This document shows positions 32,482 to 43,354 of a stretch of DNA of 60,000 nt, piece after piece (position 1 is the stretch's first letter; each line of letters starts with the position of its first letter). Below the pieces are notes generated by a model. That model did no database searches. It worked only from the letters and a program-made list of their open reading frames with translations, and was not told the origin of the DNA. Origin of the DNA: Zygnema cylindricum (Eukaryota; Streptophyta; Zygnematophyceae; Zygnematales; Zygnemataceae); assembly GCA_037447655.1 (NCBI GenBank), contig JBBHKE010001855.1, positions 174,001-234,000 of the forward strand, given 5' to 3'. Made by a program: the position numbers and the translations under genes.

Positions 32482-34752
32482 CGCGCCGGGAAAAAGGGGG
32501 AAATGGGGGAAATGGGGGAAATAAAGGGGGAAATGGGCAACATTTAAGGACAAAATAAGGGAAAGAGAGGAGATTTGGGGGCAGATGGTGGAAATATGAT
32601 TTAGAGAGCTGTCTACATTTTTCCTTTTTTTCCGGGATGGGATAACGAGGGGGGAAAAATACGGGCTAGGTTTGCCAATTTTGAGTTGGTGAAGGTAGAA
32701 TTGAATAAAGAATTTGATAAGAAGGAAAGGTGGTAAAGAAAGATGGGAGGAGGAAGGGGGAAAGGAGTATGGAAGGGGAAAAAGACGCCAATTGGAGGAC
32801 CAGAAAAGAGAGAGAGGGAGTTTGCCAAGTTTTGTGGATATTATTTTTTATTCCTTTTGACATGATGTCACTTACGTCAAATCACTTCTACAAAAGGTTT
32901 GACAGGACATTAGGGGAACGGAACAGGTCGCCGATTTCCATGGTTGGGTTTTCCGTTTTTTTTTTTTTTTTTTAGATTCCCAGAGATCAATACTTGTAGA
33001 TCGCGAGCCTGTTAATGACTCAATCTTTCGAGATGTTTTTGAATAATTTTGACGGCTTTATAACCTTTTTTTGTTTTTTTTTTTAAATCTTTTAGGGTTT
33101 GAAATTGTCTCTGAGATGTGACAGGAAAAGTCTACGCAGATTTTTTTTTAGATCAACAAGAAATTAGGTCGGATATGTGAATATATATGGATAGGAGGTC
33201 TTACTTTCTTTATGATAAAACTTTCAGAAAAATGTAATTTCACTCTAGTTTACAGTATAGAAAAGTTGAAAAGTTAGTAGACAAATTTTGTGGCTTAAAA
33301 GCGAGATCGCAAAACCCACAAAAACTTCGATCATCCATACCAATTCTGGTTGGTTTTTTTTCATTATTTTCCATAATCTGTCAACGGAAGTGCGAAATCT
33401 ATCATTCGGAAATGTAAATAGAAATTGATTCTTTTTCCACATTTTGTTTTAAGAATGGCTGATTTATAGTTTTTAAATGGAAGTGTACGTAGTGATGTGC
33501 TGCTTTTTTTGTGTTTATGTGAATTCTAGTTTTTTGGCAGATTTCTATTCAAGTTTTTGCTGAATTTGGTATAAAGATAAAGTGAAGATTAAGATTATAA
33601 AAAATTTAAGATAAATATCAGTAAAAACTACTACTTGAAAGTAAAACCCATACTTTTTGAAGTTGGTCAATGAGGGTCAAACTTAGACTGATGGGGGTAA
33701 AACTTGACAGTCCTTATTTTAAAAATAAATAGCGATGAAGTTAAACGGAAGCTTCTTCTCCAACCTCAAAAATGTCATTTCTTTATACAAAGTGGAAAAG
33801 TCCACGCTGCTTTGCGTAAATCAATACTGAAACAAGAAAAAAAGAATGTGTAAATTTTTCTGTCGAAAACCACCACTGGGTGCAATCCACCATTGGCTAT
33901 GACTTTGGTTCAGTTTTAGTAATTATTGTCTTTGCAAATGTTGATTGTCCAAAGAAAGAAGTGTAATAACTGGAAATTTCTTAAATGAATGATTGGTCTT
34001 CATGTCCTTATGTTATAACCTCGTTGTAATAGAAGAATGTTAACTGTTGTTAAAAAATGACAAAAAACAGTGAATGGTATACAGGCGAAATAACAAGTCT
34101 CACACAAACAAAATTAACAATTTTGTTCAATTGTTTTGTATATAAACACCAGATAAAACCTAAGACTTAATTATAGTAAGTTACCTTAATAGAATGAAAG
34201 TGGTATTGTTAAATGAAACTCAAACAAATTTTAAATATGTTTTAGTCATACAATGATGTGGCTGGTGATTGCTCGAGTTGTTGTGATGTTTTACGATATT
34301 TTGACTTCATACTTTTTTACTTTTAAACAGTCAAATGTTCTTGTCGGTATTACTGGCGTCGCTGACGAGTAATCGCAATAATCTTACAAAAAAATGTAAG
34401 ATTCATTGCATTATCGAACATTTTTCTGTACGATTACTGCGACTATGACCGCTACCTTACGGTAATATATTAATTTCTTCCAGCTCAGCTTTTGCTGAAA
34501 TTGGAAGAATCATTCATTTGTTTTGCCATATATAAATAATCAAATACAGCTTCTCAAGTGATTGTGCTCGGCGATCTTTTGAAGTTACAAAACCTGGTAG
34601 CCCTTCCCCAACCCTCATGTCAGCTTTCTACCGCCACGTGTCCCTGTCGCCCTTCACTGCTTTCAAACTTCGGCCCTCATCCTATAGAGCACGGTGGTGA
34701 ATGATGGTCGTGGACTGAGAGACTTACCTCCTCTACACTCGGGGCACATATG
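32482..34752. other. intergenic, no gene seen
   Basis: No supported gene. The first 300 bp is G/A-rich with a tandem ggggaaatg motif (32498-32535), probably the 3' UTR. The rest is AT-rich. Confidence 0.5.
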
Positions 34753-34880
34753 TGATATTTGTAATTCCGACCTATATTGTGGAATTGTTTTAGGCTTCGG
34801 CTCGATGGTGCATTGATATTTGTAATTCCGACCTTTAGTGTAGAATTGTTTTAGACTTCGGCTCGATGGTGCATTTTCTT
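34753..34880. repeat. two-copy tandem repeat (about 65 bp unit)
   Basis: gatatttgtaattccgacct... ending in ggctcgatggtgcatt occurs twice in direct succession, with a few substitutions. Confidence 0.85.
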
Positions 34881-35104
34881 TAGTGTGTAGTTTTAGTTTG
34901 GTTTTTGTTTCTCTAGCTTTCAATTTATTGCTTGTAGTGTCGCTTAGCTTTGTTTGTTTGTTGGGTTTTTCATGTTTTGCCTTTAATGGTAGACAACAAT
35001 TTTCCATTTCAATCATGTTTTGCACTTCGATGGTTTCACCATCGCGTTATTGATAATAAAATATTCTTCTTTCTTATGTATAATTTACCCTGTAGGATAT
35101 TTAA

Positions 35105-35365
35105 CACATACTGGATTATGGACGTGACTGGCCAGTAACAGTAACCAGTAACCTTAATAGTGGGAAATGTACTATTTTGTGCCGTTTTCTGTCGGTTTTC
35201 TTTCTGGCAATATCGCCCAGATAACCACTTATTTTCACACAAGACCTATAAGTGGCGTTATTGGCCAGTAATCACAGGAATCATACAGAAAACTGTACAA
35301 TTTTGTAAAAAAAGTACACCTGTACGATTATTGTGGTTACTGGCCAGTAACGACAGTAATAAACT
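35105..35365. repeat. repeated ACTGGCCAGTAAC palindromic motif
   Basis: The palindromic core actggccagt (or attggccagt) occurs at about 35118, 35263 and 35341, each followed by aac or aat. It may be a small inverted-repeat element, but clear ends are not visible. Confidence 0.45.
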
Positions 35366-35610
35366 TATCCTAAAAGAGGCAAGAACCATATAATTACATT
35401 CCATGCAAACAAACTGCAAAAAAAATCTCTGTTAATAAGTCTTTGAACCAAACAAAGATTAAAGAACTAAAAGTATAATCATTATGGAGAAGAACTGAGA
35501 TAATTATGGGACTTATAACATCAAAAATGTTCATATACACGCTTTGTGGTTCTTGTGATAAAAGACCACCTGACGACCTGCTAAAATAAACCCTAAAAAT
35601 GAATGAATAA

Positions 35611-35790
35611 TGAAATGAATAAGTGGAGATAAAAAAATAATGAAATGAATAAGTGGAGATAAAAAAACAATGAAACGAATAAGTGGAGATAAAAAAATAA
35701 TGAATCAAATAAGTGGAGATAAAAAAATAATGAAATGAATAAGTGGAGATGAAAAAATAATGAAATGAATAAGTGGAGATGAAAAAAATG
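35611..35790. repeat. 30-bp tandem repeat, six copies
   Basis: The unit tgaaatgaataagtggagat plus aaaaaaataa repeats every 30 bp, six times, with few changes. The Phe/His/Leu-rich minus-strand frames are artefacts of it. Confidence 0.95.
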
Positions 35791-36093
35791 ATGAATACCT
35801 AAATGCCTAACAAAATTTAATTGTCTATGCGTTTTTTTTCTATCTCTTATCACAGCTGTGCCAGATATCACTATAACTACAAAAACCTCAAGTCTAGCCA
35901 CTATACACTCTTCAAATGCTGTCATAATTTCTAAATAAAGCGATAATGTAAAATGCGGAACAATAACCAACAACACCCATTTTCCCTTTTTACCTCCATT
36001 TTTCAGAATCTTTTCTCAAAATTTCAAAACTCTTTCAAAACGTAAAAACTGCCAATTTTACCGCCAACTTTCTATCTTCAAGACTATCTAACT

Positions 36094-37458
36094 CTATCGC
36101 AGTGCGATGTGACGCCTATTTTTCACGGATGGAGACAAAACAGTCATATGCGATAGAATATTGTTCGTCTTTTTCTGAGCTCCTTTCTCAGCCTCCCTTT
36201 GCGCATGACCCTGACACTTTTCTCCTCTGCTTTCCCCTTCTGAAAATTTCAGTGGACTGCCACCTGTCATCCCCTGATTGGAGGACGTCAGCGGGGGAGG
36301 AGGAAGCTTATAGGCTCTCTGTTGCTGACCTGGCAAGCAGTCAAATGGAGTCCTGGGAAAGCTTTTTGTCTCATTCCCAAAACCAAACCCAAAATTAGGG
36401 TTTTCGTTCCCGACGTTTAAAACGCGACTCAACGGGCTTCTTGGAGAGGGTAAAGCTGTCGAATAACCGCCACCAACCAATGGCGGTCGAGGAGAAGAGG
36501 TCGGACTGAATTCCAATTGGTTCGTATTCGAAGGCTGCAGGCAGCCATGGCTGCTGACGTGGCTGCTGACGTGGTTGCTGACTTGGATGCTGACGTCAGC
36601 ATTGGGAGAAAAAGGAGCAGACTGCGAATACAAAGCTTGCACGAGATGCCGACAAAGGGACACCTGTCGACTTTTTGTTGGACCTTGTGCGGCAGAAACG
36701 GAAGGAGAAGGAGAGGAGGGATGGGGAGGACGAGGGGAAGCCATGGGAGTGGGGGAACAGGAGAGGGTTAGGGTGACGTGGCACAAGCTGGAGCTCCCAC
36801 AGCAGGGACATGTGGAGCTTCCGGGGGAAAATGTGGCTGCCTCTCCCTCCTTGCCTTCTTCTTCTTCCTTTTCCTTTACCTTTCCTTCTTCTTCCTCTTC
36901 TTCTTCTTCTGCTTCCTTTTTTTGTCTGTTTTCCTCATTTTTTTGTCTGTAACTGTTTTCTTCTTCGTTCGGAGATTCGTAAAAATGTGAAGCTGGAAAT
37001 TTTAAATTTTGTTTAATTTCCTCTTTTTGTTTTTGGATTCTCCGGAGGATTATCCTCGCGCCAGCTGTACTTGCTTGGAGAGGTTCAGGAAAAATTAGGG
37101 TTTTGGGTAAGGGTTCAGGAAAAGGGCTGTTGTACGGAAAATCTCCTCCGAAAGAAAGACATTCGTTCTCTCTCTCTCTCTCTCTCTCCCTCTCACTCTC
37201 TCTCGGCCTTTCCCTGGCTATGGGAAAGAAGCCATGGCGGTCAGGGAGGTCAGAAGGAGGAAATTCCATTGGTCGAGAGGGAGAGGGAGAGAAGAGGGGA
37301 TGAGACTTTTGGAATTGCCTGGGAAGGTTCTTGGAAGTTTCCCTGCCAGCTGGCGATGCCTCGGAACTGCCAAATGGCAGGTTTCTGTGGTTTACGGAAC
37401 TGGATTGCATGGAACCAGAGCCATCCATGGCGGGCTGAGAACAAAGGAGGGAACTCAT
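36094..37458 (-). CDS. intronless Ser/Pro/Glu-rich hypothetical protein
   Basis: An open minus-strand frame of about 454 codons if it starts at MSSLLCSQPAMDG (37458). The frame stays open upstream through a GA/CT repeat, so that extension is doubtful. Features: a disordered Ser/Pro-rich N-terminus, an Arg/Glu repeat ([10 protein letters not shown]), a short basic helix (ARIILRRIQKQKEEIKQN, about residue 140), a poly-Glu/Lys stretch, a cysteine cluster STCPCCGSSSLC that could bind a metal, a segment CRHLVQALYSQ, and a proline-rich tail. I do not recognise a family. The length of the non-repetitive open frame argues for a gene. Low complexity and the lack of any known domain argue for caution. 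Confidence 0.45.
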   Translation of the reverse strand: MSSLLCSQPAMDGSGSMQSSSVNHRNLPFGSSEASPAGRETSKNLPRQFQKSHPLFSPSPSRPMEFPPSDLPDRHGFFPIARERPRESERERERERENECLSFGGDFPYNSPFPEPLPKTLIFPEPLQASTAGARIILRRIQKQKEEIKQNLKFPASHFYESPNEEENSYRQKNEENRQKKEAEEEEEEEEGKVKEKEEEEGKEGEAATFSPGSSTCPCCGSSSLCHVTLTLSCSPTPMASPRPPHPSSPSPSVSAAQGPTKSRQVSLCRHLVQALYSQSAPFSPNADVSIQVSNHVSSHVSSHGCLQPSNTNQLEFSPTSSPRPPLVGGGYSTALPSPRSPLSRVLNVGNENPNFGFGFGNETKSFPRTPFDCLPGQQQRAYKLPPPPLTSSNQGMTGGSPLKFSEGESRGEKCQGHAQREAEKGAQKKTNNILSHMTVLSPSVKNRRHIALR

Positions 37459-37560
37459 AGTGTGTGTGTGTGAGAGAGAGGGAGAGAGAGAGGGAGGGAG
37501 AGAGGGCGAGAGAGAGAGGGAGAGAGAGGGAGAGAGAGAGAGAGGGAGAGAGAGTCGTCT
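37160..37560 (+). repeat. CT and GA microsatellite tracts
   Basis: (CT)n at about 37165-37205 and (GA)n/(GAGG)n at about 37470-37555. The second lies just upstream of the preferred start of the minus-strand ORF and may be its 5' UTR. Confidence 0.85.
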
Positions 37561-37629
37561 GAACTGTTTTGAAAGCAAGGGGATAAAGAGTGGTCTTAAA
37601 GTAGTGCGATAAGCTCTCGAGCTTGCCAC

Positions 37630-39112
37630 GCGGCAGCCATTGCGGCGTTAAAATGACGTGGAAATGCCATCTGGCAGTACCATAGCCACTCTGGCTCGAA
37701 GCGGCTTCCGAAATAGCTTCAGCACGTGCGGAACTAGGTGGAAAGCTCAGAGCCGAAATTTCGTGACTCGTTCGATTGCCACCTGGACGACAAAGTTTCA
37801 CTTTCGCGTGTAAAGGTCTTTGTCGTATCTGGCACGCGTCGCAACGAGCGGCATTGAAGGTTGAGAGAGCCGAGCCTAAACGGAGAATCAAGACAAAACA
37901 GAGACGTACGAGCCCGCATGTCACGACAAGATGCTAGAACAAAATATTATACGGCTCACTGCGTCAGCTGACGTATATGCCTTTTATGACACTTTAAGAC
38001 GGAACGGCGAGGATATATCGGTCGCTGGTGTTTGTTGGGAAGCCGTCAGATCTGACATAGGGTAGACGTGGCCAGACATTATTGCTGAGCTGAGCAGTTG
38101 ACGCTGCGGTTGACCAATTGCGAAAATGGTACAACGCAGAGGTTTTGTCGTATCCGTGTCAATTCTGACCAGTGCGGTGATTCTCGATGTGGCCTCACAT
38201 AAGACTGCGAAGGTCAACGGTTGTTGGTGACGGAGCGGGGGACCCGGCGGTTGCAAAAGATTGGCCAGTATCGAATCGCGTTTGAAAGGATATCGTTTAT
38301 CTTAGTCACTCCATACTATAAATAAGATACGTGGTATAATACCGTACTATTCCGCATATAAAACCAAGGCGGGCGCTATTCATTTTTCGTCCTCTCGTGA
38401 CCGTACGCCAAAGTACAAAAGGTTGTCATTGAAAATTGTCGGTGTTCTTACGCGGCTCGCAAAAGAACAAATCAACAAACCGTCAAGATTCTTAAACAGT
38501 ATTTTGGATATTCCGATCGCCAAAAATGTCGTGAACACGTAAGGATACGAGAGCCGTTAGATATGAATGAAGCACAATCGGCGAATGAAACGCCAGGGTC
38601 CGACATGTTATTACATGTACAAATCCGTACAATTAAATTCATACCTGAGTCTACACCGACAAAAAGTTCAAATATGTTGAATTTTGCCTTTTTGTGCTTA
38701 GTACTTTTAGCTATGAGTACGAGGACCGACAATTTTCGTTGTTCGGTTTTGAAGTTTACGCCTTTTGTAATTTGCCGTACGGTCTCGTACGCAACTACGG
38801 ATTGTTAAACGAATATAAAAGGCGAATATATGTACGGTTGACAGTACCTTTATGCTTTTTGAGTTTTTTCATTTTGATATTCGGAAACTATTTTTTACGG
38901 GTAGCTAATCGTGCGTCCTTTATCGAGCCAAGGCAAAGGTTGTGATTTTTTTTACGAAACCATGACGTTTTGAGGAAATCAAGCATGTCAGGTCGTCGCA
39001 CGTGTGTGATGGAACAAATGGGATTCTCTCATTTATGGCGATGTTGATATTTGGTTATTTGTTTGCTTGTTTGGTACAACAATAAAGGTCTTTCCTTTAC
39101 AAGAAAAGAAAC
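37630..39112. other. intergenic, no gene seen
   Basis: No supported coding sequence, only short chance frames. gtacgg/ccgtac words are frequent. Confidence 0.5.
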
Positions 39113-39115
39113 TAA

Positions 39116-40219
39116 GGGTATGTACCCATGTACTTGTAACCCATGCAAACGGACAAAACATAGCGAGTTCTGTACTTCTCTTTGTCCTTGGAAATCGTAT
39201 GAAAATTTTCAAAAGTTACGGCACGTGCGAATATATGTTCCTGTTTGTTCATCGAAAATACCTAGTTTAAAAACACACCGCGCATGTGTTTCAAACGTAA
39301 GGTTGAAGATGACGTTTTTTGTCGTGGAAGTGGGTCGAAAAACACAAGACGACAAATTTTCATACATCCTAAATTCAAGGATGACGCAAATTGTACTGTA
39401 CAAATTTGCGATTCCTTCGTACTGTTGCAACTTAGGTAGTACGGCGCAATTTCACACGAAAACGACATAAAAAAATCCTTACTTAGGGTGCGTCTCTATG
39501 TACTTCAAACTTAGAGATTTTTTTTTGTTTTTTAGCGCAGATCCGGCGGACCCGGATTTCGGGTGTCCCTATGTGTACCAAACGAAATTGTCACTTAGGG
39601 CGTGACGATTGTATACGTCGACAATGCCCGTGACGGCCGTCAACGTCTACAATCTGTGATGACGCACGTTATTTTTCGTAACTGCTTGTGACGTCGCGTG
39701 ACTTTTCGTGACATTGTAGACCTACCGCCCTCCACCCTGTGCCGTTTCACGGTTGAAGAAGATGCGTTTTGACTTTGCGTCTATTTTCGGCTGCACGTGA
39801 AATGGCATCGGAACCTTGAGACCCCTACAAAAAAAACTCCCGTACCGGATGGAAACGGACAAAACAAAACAAATTGTGTACTTCTCTTTGTCGTATTAAA
39901 CAAAAACGGACAAAACATAGCGAATCGTGTACACTTCCACGTCGCTTGAAATCGTTTGAATTTTTTGAACAAAACACTACACGTGCGAATACGTGTTCCT
40001 ATTTGTTCATTTTAACCATGACGGGTCGAAGAACACAAGACGACAAGATGTAGTACATTTTAAATTCGATGATGACGCAAAATGTACTTCTCTTTTTTTA
40101 TATTTTATTGTACGGTTGAAACTTACGCGGTACGGCTCTAAGTTTTACTGGAAAACGACAGAAAAAAACCCTTACTTAAGCACACAGAGACGCACCCTTA
40201 TGCACATGGGAACATACCC
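39116..40219. mobile_element. PIF/Harbinger-like MITE (outer), TSD TAA
   Basis: Ends read GGGTATGTACCCATGT and its inverted partner ACATGGGAACATACCC, flanked by TAA at 39113-39115 and 40220-40222. A second element sits inside at 39486-40197. Without the insert the element is about 390 bp. A 3-bp TWA target duplication with GGG-starting ends is the signature of PIF/Harbinger Tourist-like elements. Confidence 0.8.
39486..40197. mobile_element. PIF/Harbinger-like MITE (nested), TSD TTA
   Basis: Ends read GGGTGCGTCTCTATGTAC and CACAGAGACGCACCC, with TTA at 39483-39485 and 40198-40200. It inserted in the 3' part of the outer element. Joining the flanks restores ...cttacTTAtgcacatggg, as in the fragment at 5395-5421. 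Its right half is related to the outer element, so both belong to one superfamily. No transposase is present. Confidence 0.85.
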
Positions 40220-40860
40220 TAATTTTGCTTTTGGAGGGCATAGTTTTGCAAATATGGTGGAGAGCATAATTCAAAAGTAGGCGTTTTTATGGTAGGCCTT
40301 TGGTAGGCGCACAAAACTTGGCACAAAACTCGCGCAGAGTAGGCATACTGTATGTGTGTGCGTTGTGCACACTCTTGTACAAACACAAATCTTACGTATC
40401 ATCATAGTACAACGCACGTCGCCGGACGAATATTTGTAGCAAACTGACAAGGCGTAGGATGACACTCCACGGGAAAAAAAACCCGGAAAATAAAAATGCG
40501 GACGTAAGTCCTATGGTAAGTTGTGTTATGGGCTTTTCATGTGATTTTCTTATATCGCTACTTTGATCAGCGACCGTCCGATCGTCCAAATCTAACGGTT
40601 TAAATAAAAAATACCTCAAAACTCACGGAAAAATAAAAATTTGTCCGAATGTTTTCCAAAATTTAGACATGGCGTTTAATTCTCTATCGATCGATGTGCA
40701 ACTCAACCCTGTAACTGTTATTTTTCATTTTGCGACCAATACAATATGGGTCTTAAGGCCATATTGTATGTTTTGCGTAAAATAGACATATTGTATTGGC
40801 CTACTTCCACCTACTTTTGAAGTATGGTGGAGAGTACTTTCGGCGGTATTCTTTATGCTA

Positions 40861-41077
40861 CACCGTGAACCCCTATTAGCGTCAATGTTTTTTTCGCCAC
40901 TTAAAACATCTTTTCTCCGTACACACTTGTCGGATTGTGGATCTGACGGTTGCGATTGAAAGGTAGCATTCCCAGCTTTCGATTGGCGGTCTCAAATTGA
41001 AAATCCGACATGTGTGTATGGAGAAAAGATGTTTTAAGTGGCGAAAAAAACATTGACGCTAATAGCGATTTAAGGTG
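40861..41077. mobile_element. TA-flanked MITE, family A copy 1 (217 bp)
   Basis: The arms are nearly complementary (cgccacttaaaacatctttt and its complement aaaagatgttttaagtggcg), so the whole element could fold into one hairpin. Ends are CACCGTGAACCCCTATTAGCG and CGCTAATAGCGATTTAAGGTG, flanked by TA. Confidence 0.9.
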
Positions 41078-41369
41078 TACTGTAGAGATTTAGATAATTA
41101 TTTAAACGAGAAAGGCAAGTTCGGAGCAAATGACCTGATTATTTATAATCCCTTATCTAGTGAGTATCTTTTTTATTAACGAAAATCAAGGAATGGGTTT
41201 ATAGGTGACGTTTTTTCTGTCAAATTCTATGTGACGGCGAGTCATGTACTGTAGTGTCCTTTCGTTTTGGAGGTTCTCCGGTATGTGTTCGTCACGTCAC
41301 ACATATGCTGACGCGCCGTTAGGTGTTCCACGTCACAGATGAAAATTTTAGACACGACTCACTGCAGTA

Positions 41370-41586
41370 CACCGTGTATCGCTATTAGTGTTAATGTTTT
41401 TTTCGTCTCTTTAATCATCTTTTCTCCGTACACACTTGTCGGTTTCTAGATCTGACGGTTACGATTGAAAGGTAAGATTCTCAGCTTCCGATTGGCGGTC
41501 AAAAATTACGAATCAGACAAGAGTGTGCGGAGAAAAGATGTTTTAGGTGGCGACAAAATCATTACCCCTAGTAGCGATACACGGTG
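41370..41586. mobile_element. TA-flanked MITE, family A copy 2 (217 bp)
   Basis: Same structure and length as copy 1, starting CACCGTGTATCGCTATTAGTG and ending AGTAGCGATACACGGTG, flanked by TA. Confidence 0.9.
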
Positions 41587-41773
41587 TACTGTACTGCACG
41601 AACCTTGCAACTTTTCGCACGCGCGAGCACGGTGAAGGGGTCCAAGTCGCCCCGGCCTCCCGTTTTCTCTGTGCGACCGTATATTTAGGGTTATATTAAT
41701 TTGTTTTTGTTTTTGTTTTATATAAAAAAAAACAAAAAAAAATGACCCTAAACATATAAACCCTATTTTTAAT

Positions 41774-42117
41774 GTTGGGTATCGGGTAAATTCATATCGC
41801 GATAATTTCGATGTTCAATATATAGAATATCGATCGAGCAAATTCCTCGATATACCGTACCGAGACCAACATAAATTATAGCGATATATATCGCAAAAAA
41901 TGGGTGTCCGTACAGATAAAATACATAAATTAATACGGAACATCGTACGGAATATCGTACGGAGGGGGGGGGGGGGGGGTGAGAAAAAAATCGGAAAAAC
42001 AAATCGCATAAATATCCGGATATTTAGCTTATAGGTACATGGATTCGATATATCGATTATCGGATACCTAAAATTTGATATATATTGAATATCGACAATT
42101 GGTCTTCGATACCCAAC
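41774..42117. mobile_element. TIR element GTTGGGTATCG...CGATACCCAAC
   Basis: The 11-bp end GTTGGGTATCG and its exact complement bound 344 bp rich in tatcga words. It contains a poly-G run (about 41966-41979). It is possibly a hAT-like or other DNA-element relic; the target duplication is unclear because a MITE lies immediately to its right. Confidence 0.55.
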
Positions 42118-42121
42118 ACTA

Positions 42122-42320
42122 CACCTTGAATTGTTATTAGCGTATAGAAATTATTAGTGTAAAGAAAAGATTAGCGTCATTCATTTTAATTTAGTGCCAT
42201 GAGACGTGGCAGATTATAATCCACGTCCTTAAATAGTGTAATTTATTATATTGAAGGTATCAATGTCATAATTTTGGGGTGCCGATATAGCGTACATAAG
42301 GCTAATAACGATTCACGGTG
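42122..42320. mobile_element. TA-flanked MITE, family B copy 2 (199 bp)
   Basis: About 94% identical to 30277-30475, with the same length and TA flanks. It sits next to the end of the element at 41774-42117. Confidence 0.9.
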
Positions 42321-42661
42321 TACTATTCAGATACCCGATAACGGCGTATGGGGGCACGTTACGTTACGCTGAGTGGGATACCTCACATCTCCCACCTAAA
42401 TATGGGGCCTTGTACGGAACCAAGATGGTAGCGCGGATAAACCTAGTAAACACGGAACAAGCGGAAACGAAGAGACGGCGAAGCGGGAAAACGAGCGTAT
42501 CTGGACGGGCACTGTGAAATACGTCAGACTCGAGTTCGCCATCGCCTCAAAGGCTAAAACGGCTGCCACTCCAGTTTACCGTACCGTACGGCACAAAGAT
42601 CCGTAAAATATAGTCACGAGTTCTGTACGAAATACCGACTCCACAATGGCATTGCACAGTA

Positions 42662-42874
42662 AACAGTGTATCGCTATTAGTGTTGATAGTATTTTGGCCA
42701 CTTAAAACATCTTTTCTCCGTACACACTTGTCGGATTTTTAATTTGAGACCGTCAAACGGAAGCTGAGAACTGCCTCTCAATCGTAACCGTCAGATACAA
42801 TCCGACCTGAGTGTACGGATAAAATATGTTTTAAGTGGCGGAAAAAATATCAACACTAATAGCAGTACAAGGTG
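42662..42874. mobile_element. MITE family A copy 3 (decayed)
   Basis: It has the same arms as copies 1 and 2 (ggccacttaaaacatctttt; atgttttaagtggcgg), but the terminal bases and some interior bases have changed. About 0.7 kb upstream of the ferritin start codon. Confidence 0.85.
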
Positions 42875-43354
42875 TTGTGTACTTTCGGTGTCACGTACTG
42901 TTTCTCACTTTCTATCAAATCTTATTAGTTCCTTTGCATGAATTTTGTACGAGTCGCCGATGAAATCACAATTATTTACTGCAACATACCACGTGGCAAA
43001 ACCTAAATATCTCTTATGCTCATTTCCTTGCCATGTATCTTTCTGCTTTCTCCATTTCTGCTTTTCCTTTTTCCTCCATCACGTGGAGACACGTTCAGAT
43101 TTACATGAGCTTAAAATAATCCTCTCTAGCATGAGGTGCCACGTGTCATATATTACGTGTCTATCCTCTTTTTTTTTTTTTTTGAAAGCACAAAACGACA
43201 TAGAAGTAAACTATTTAAACGTATTTGAAACCTCCAGAAGGATCCATTGCTGTTTTTAGGTTTGAGATTTGCAATTTTTTTTATGAGTTTTTTTTTTTTT
43301 GGGTAATCTTTCAATTTTTTCTGTATTTTTTTTTCTTTTCTGCATCGAAAAGTC

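Noticed and set aside
34376-34402. Small hairpin (tcttacaaaaaaatgtaaga) as a CRISPR or terminator-like element
   Set aside because: It is a single short AT hairpin in eukaryotic spacer DNA, without repeats or gene context.
35593-35976. Phe/His/Leu-rich repeated minus-strand frame resembling a repeat protein
   Set aside because: The 30-bp tandem repeat keeps frames open because its period is a multiple of three; no start context or homology.
42945-43259. Frame upstream of ferritin as a transit-peptide exon
   Set aside because: Composition is not transit-peptide-like over its length and no donor joins it in phase to the ATG exon convincingly.
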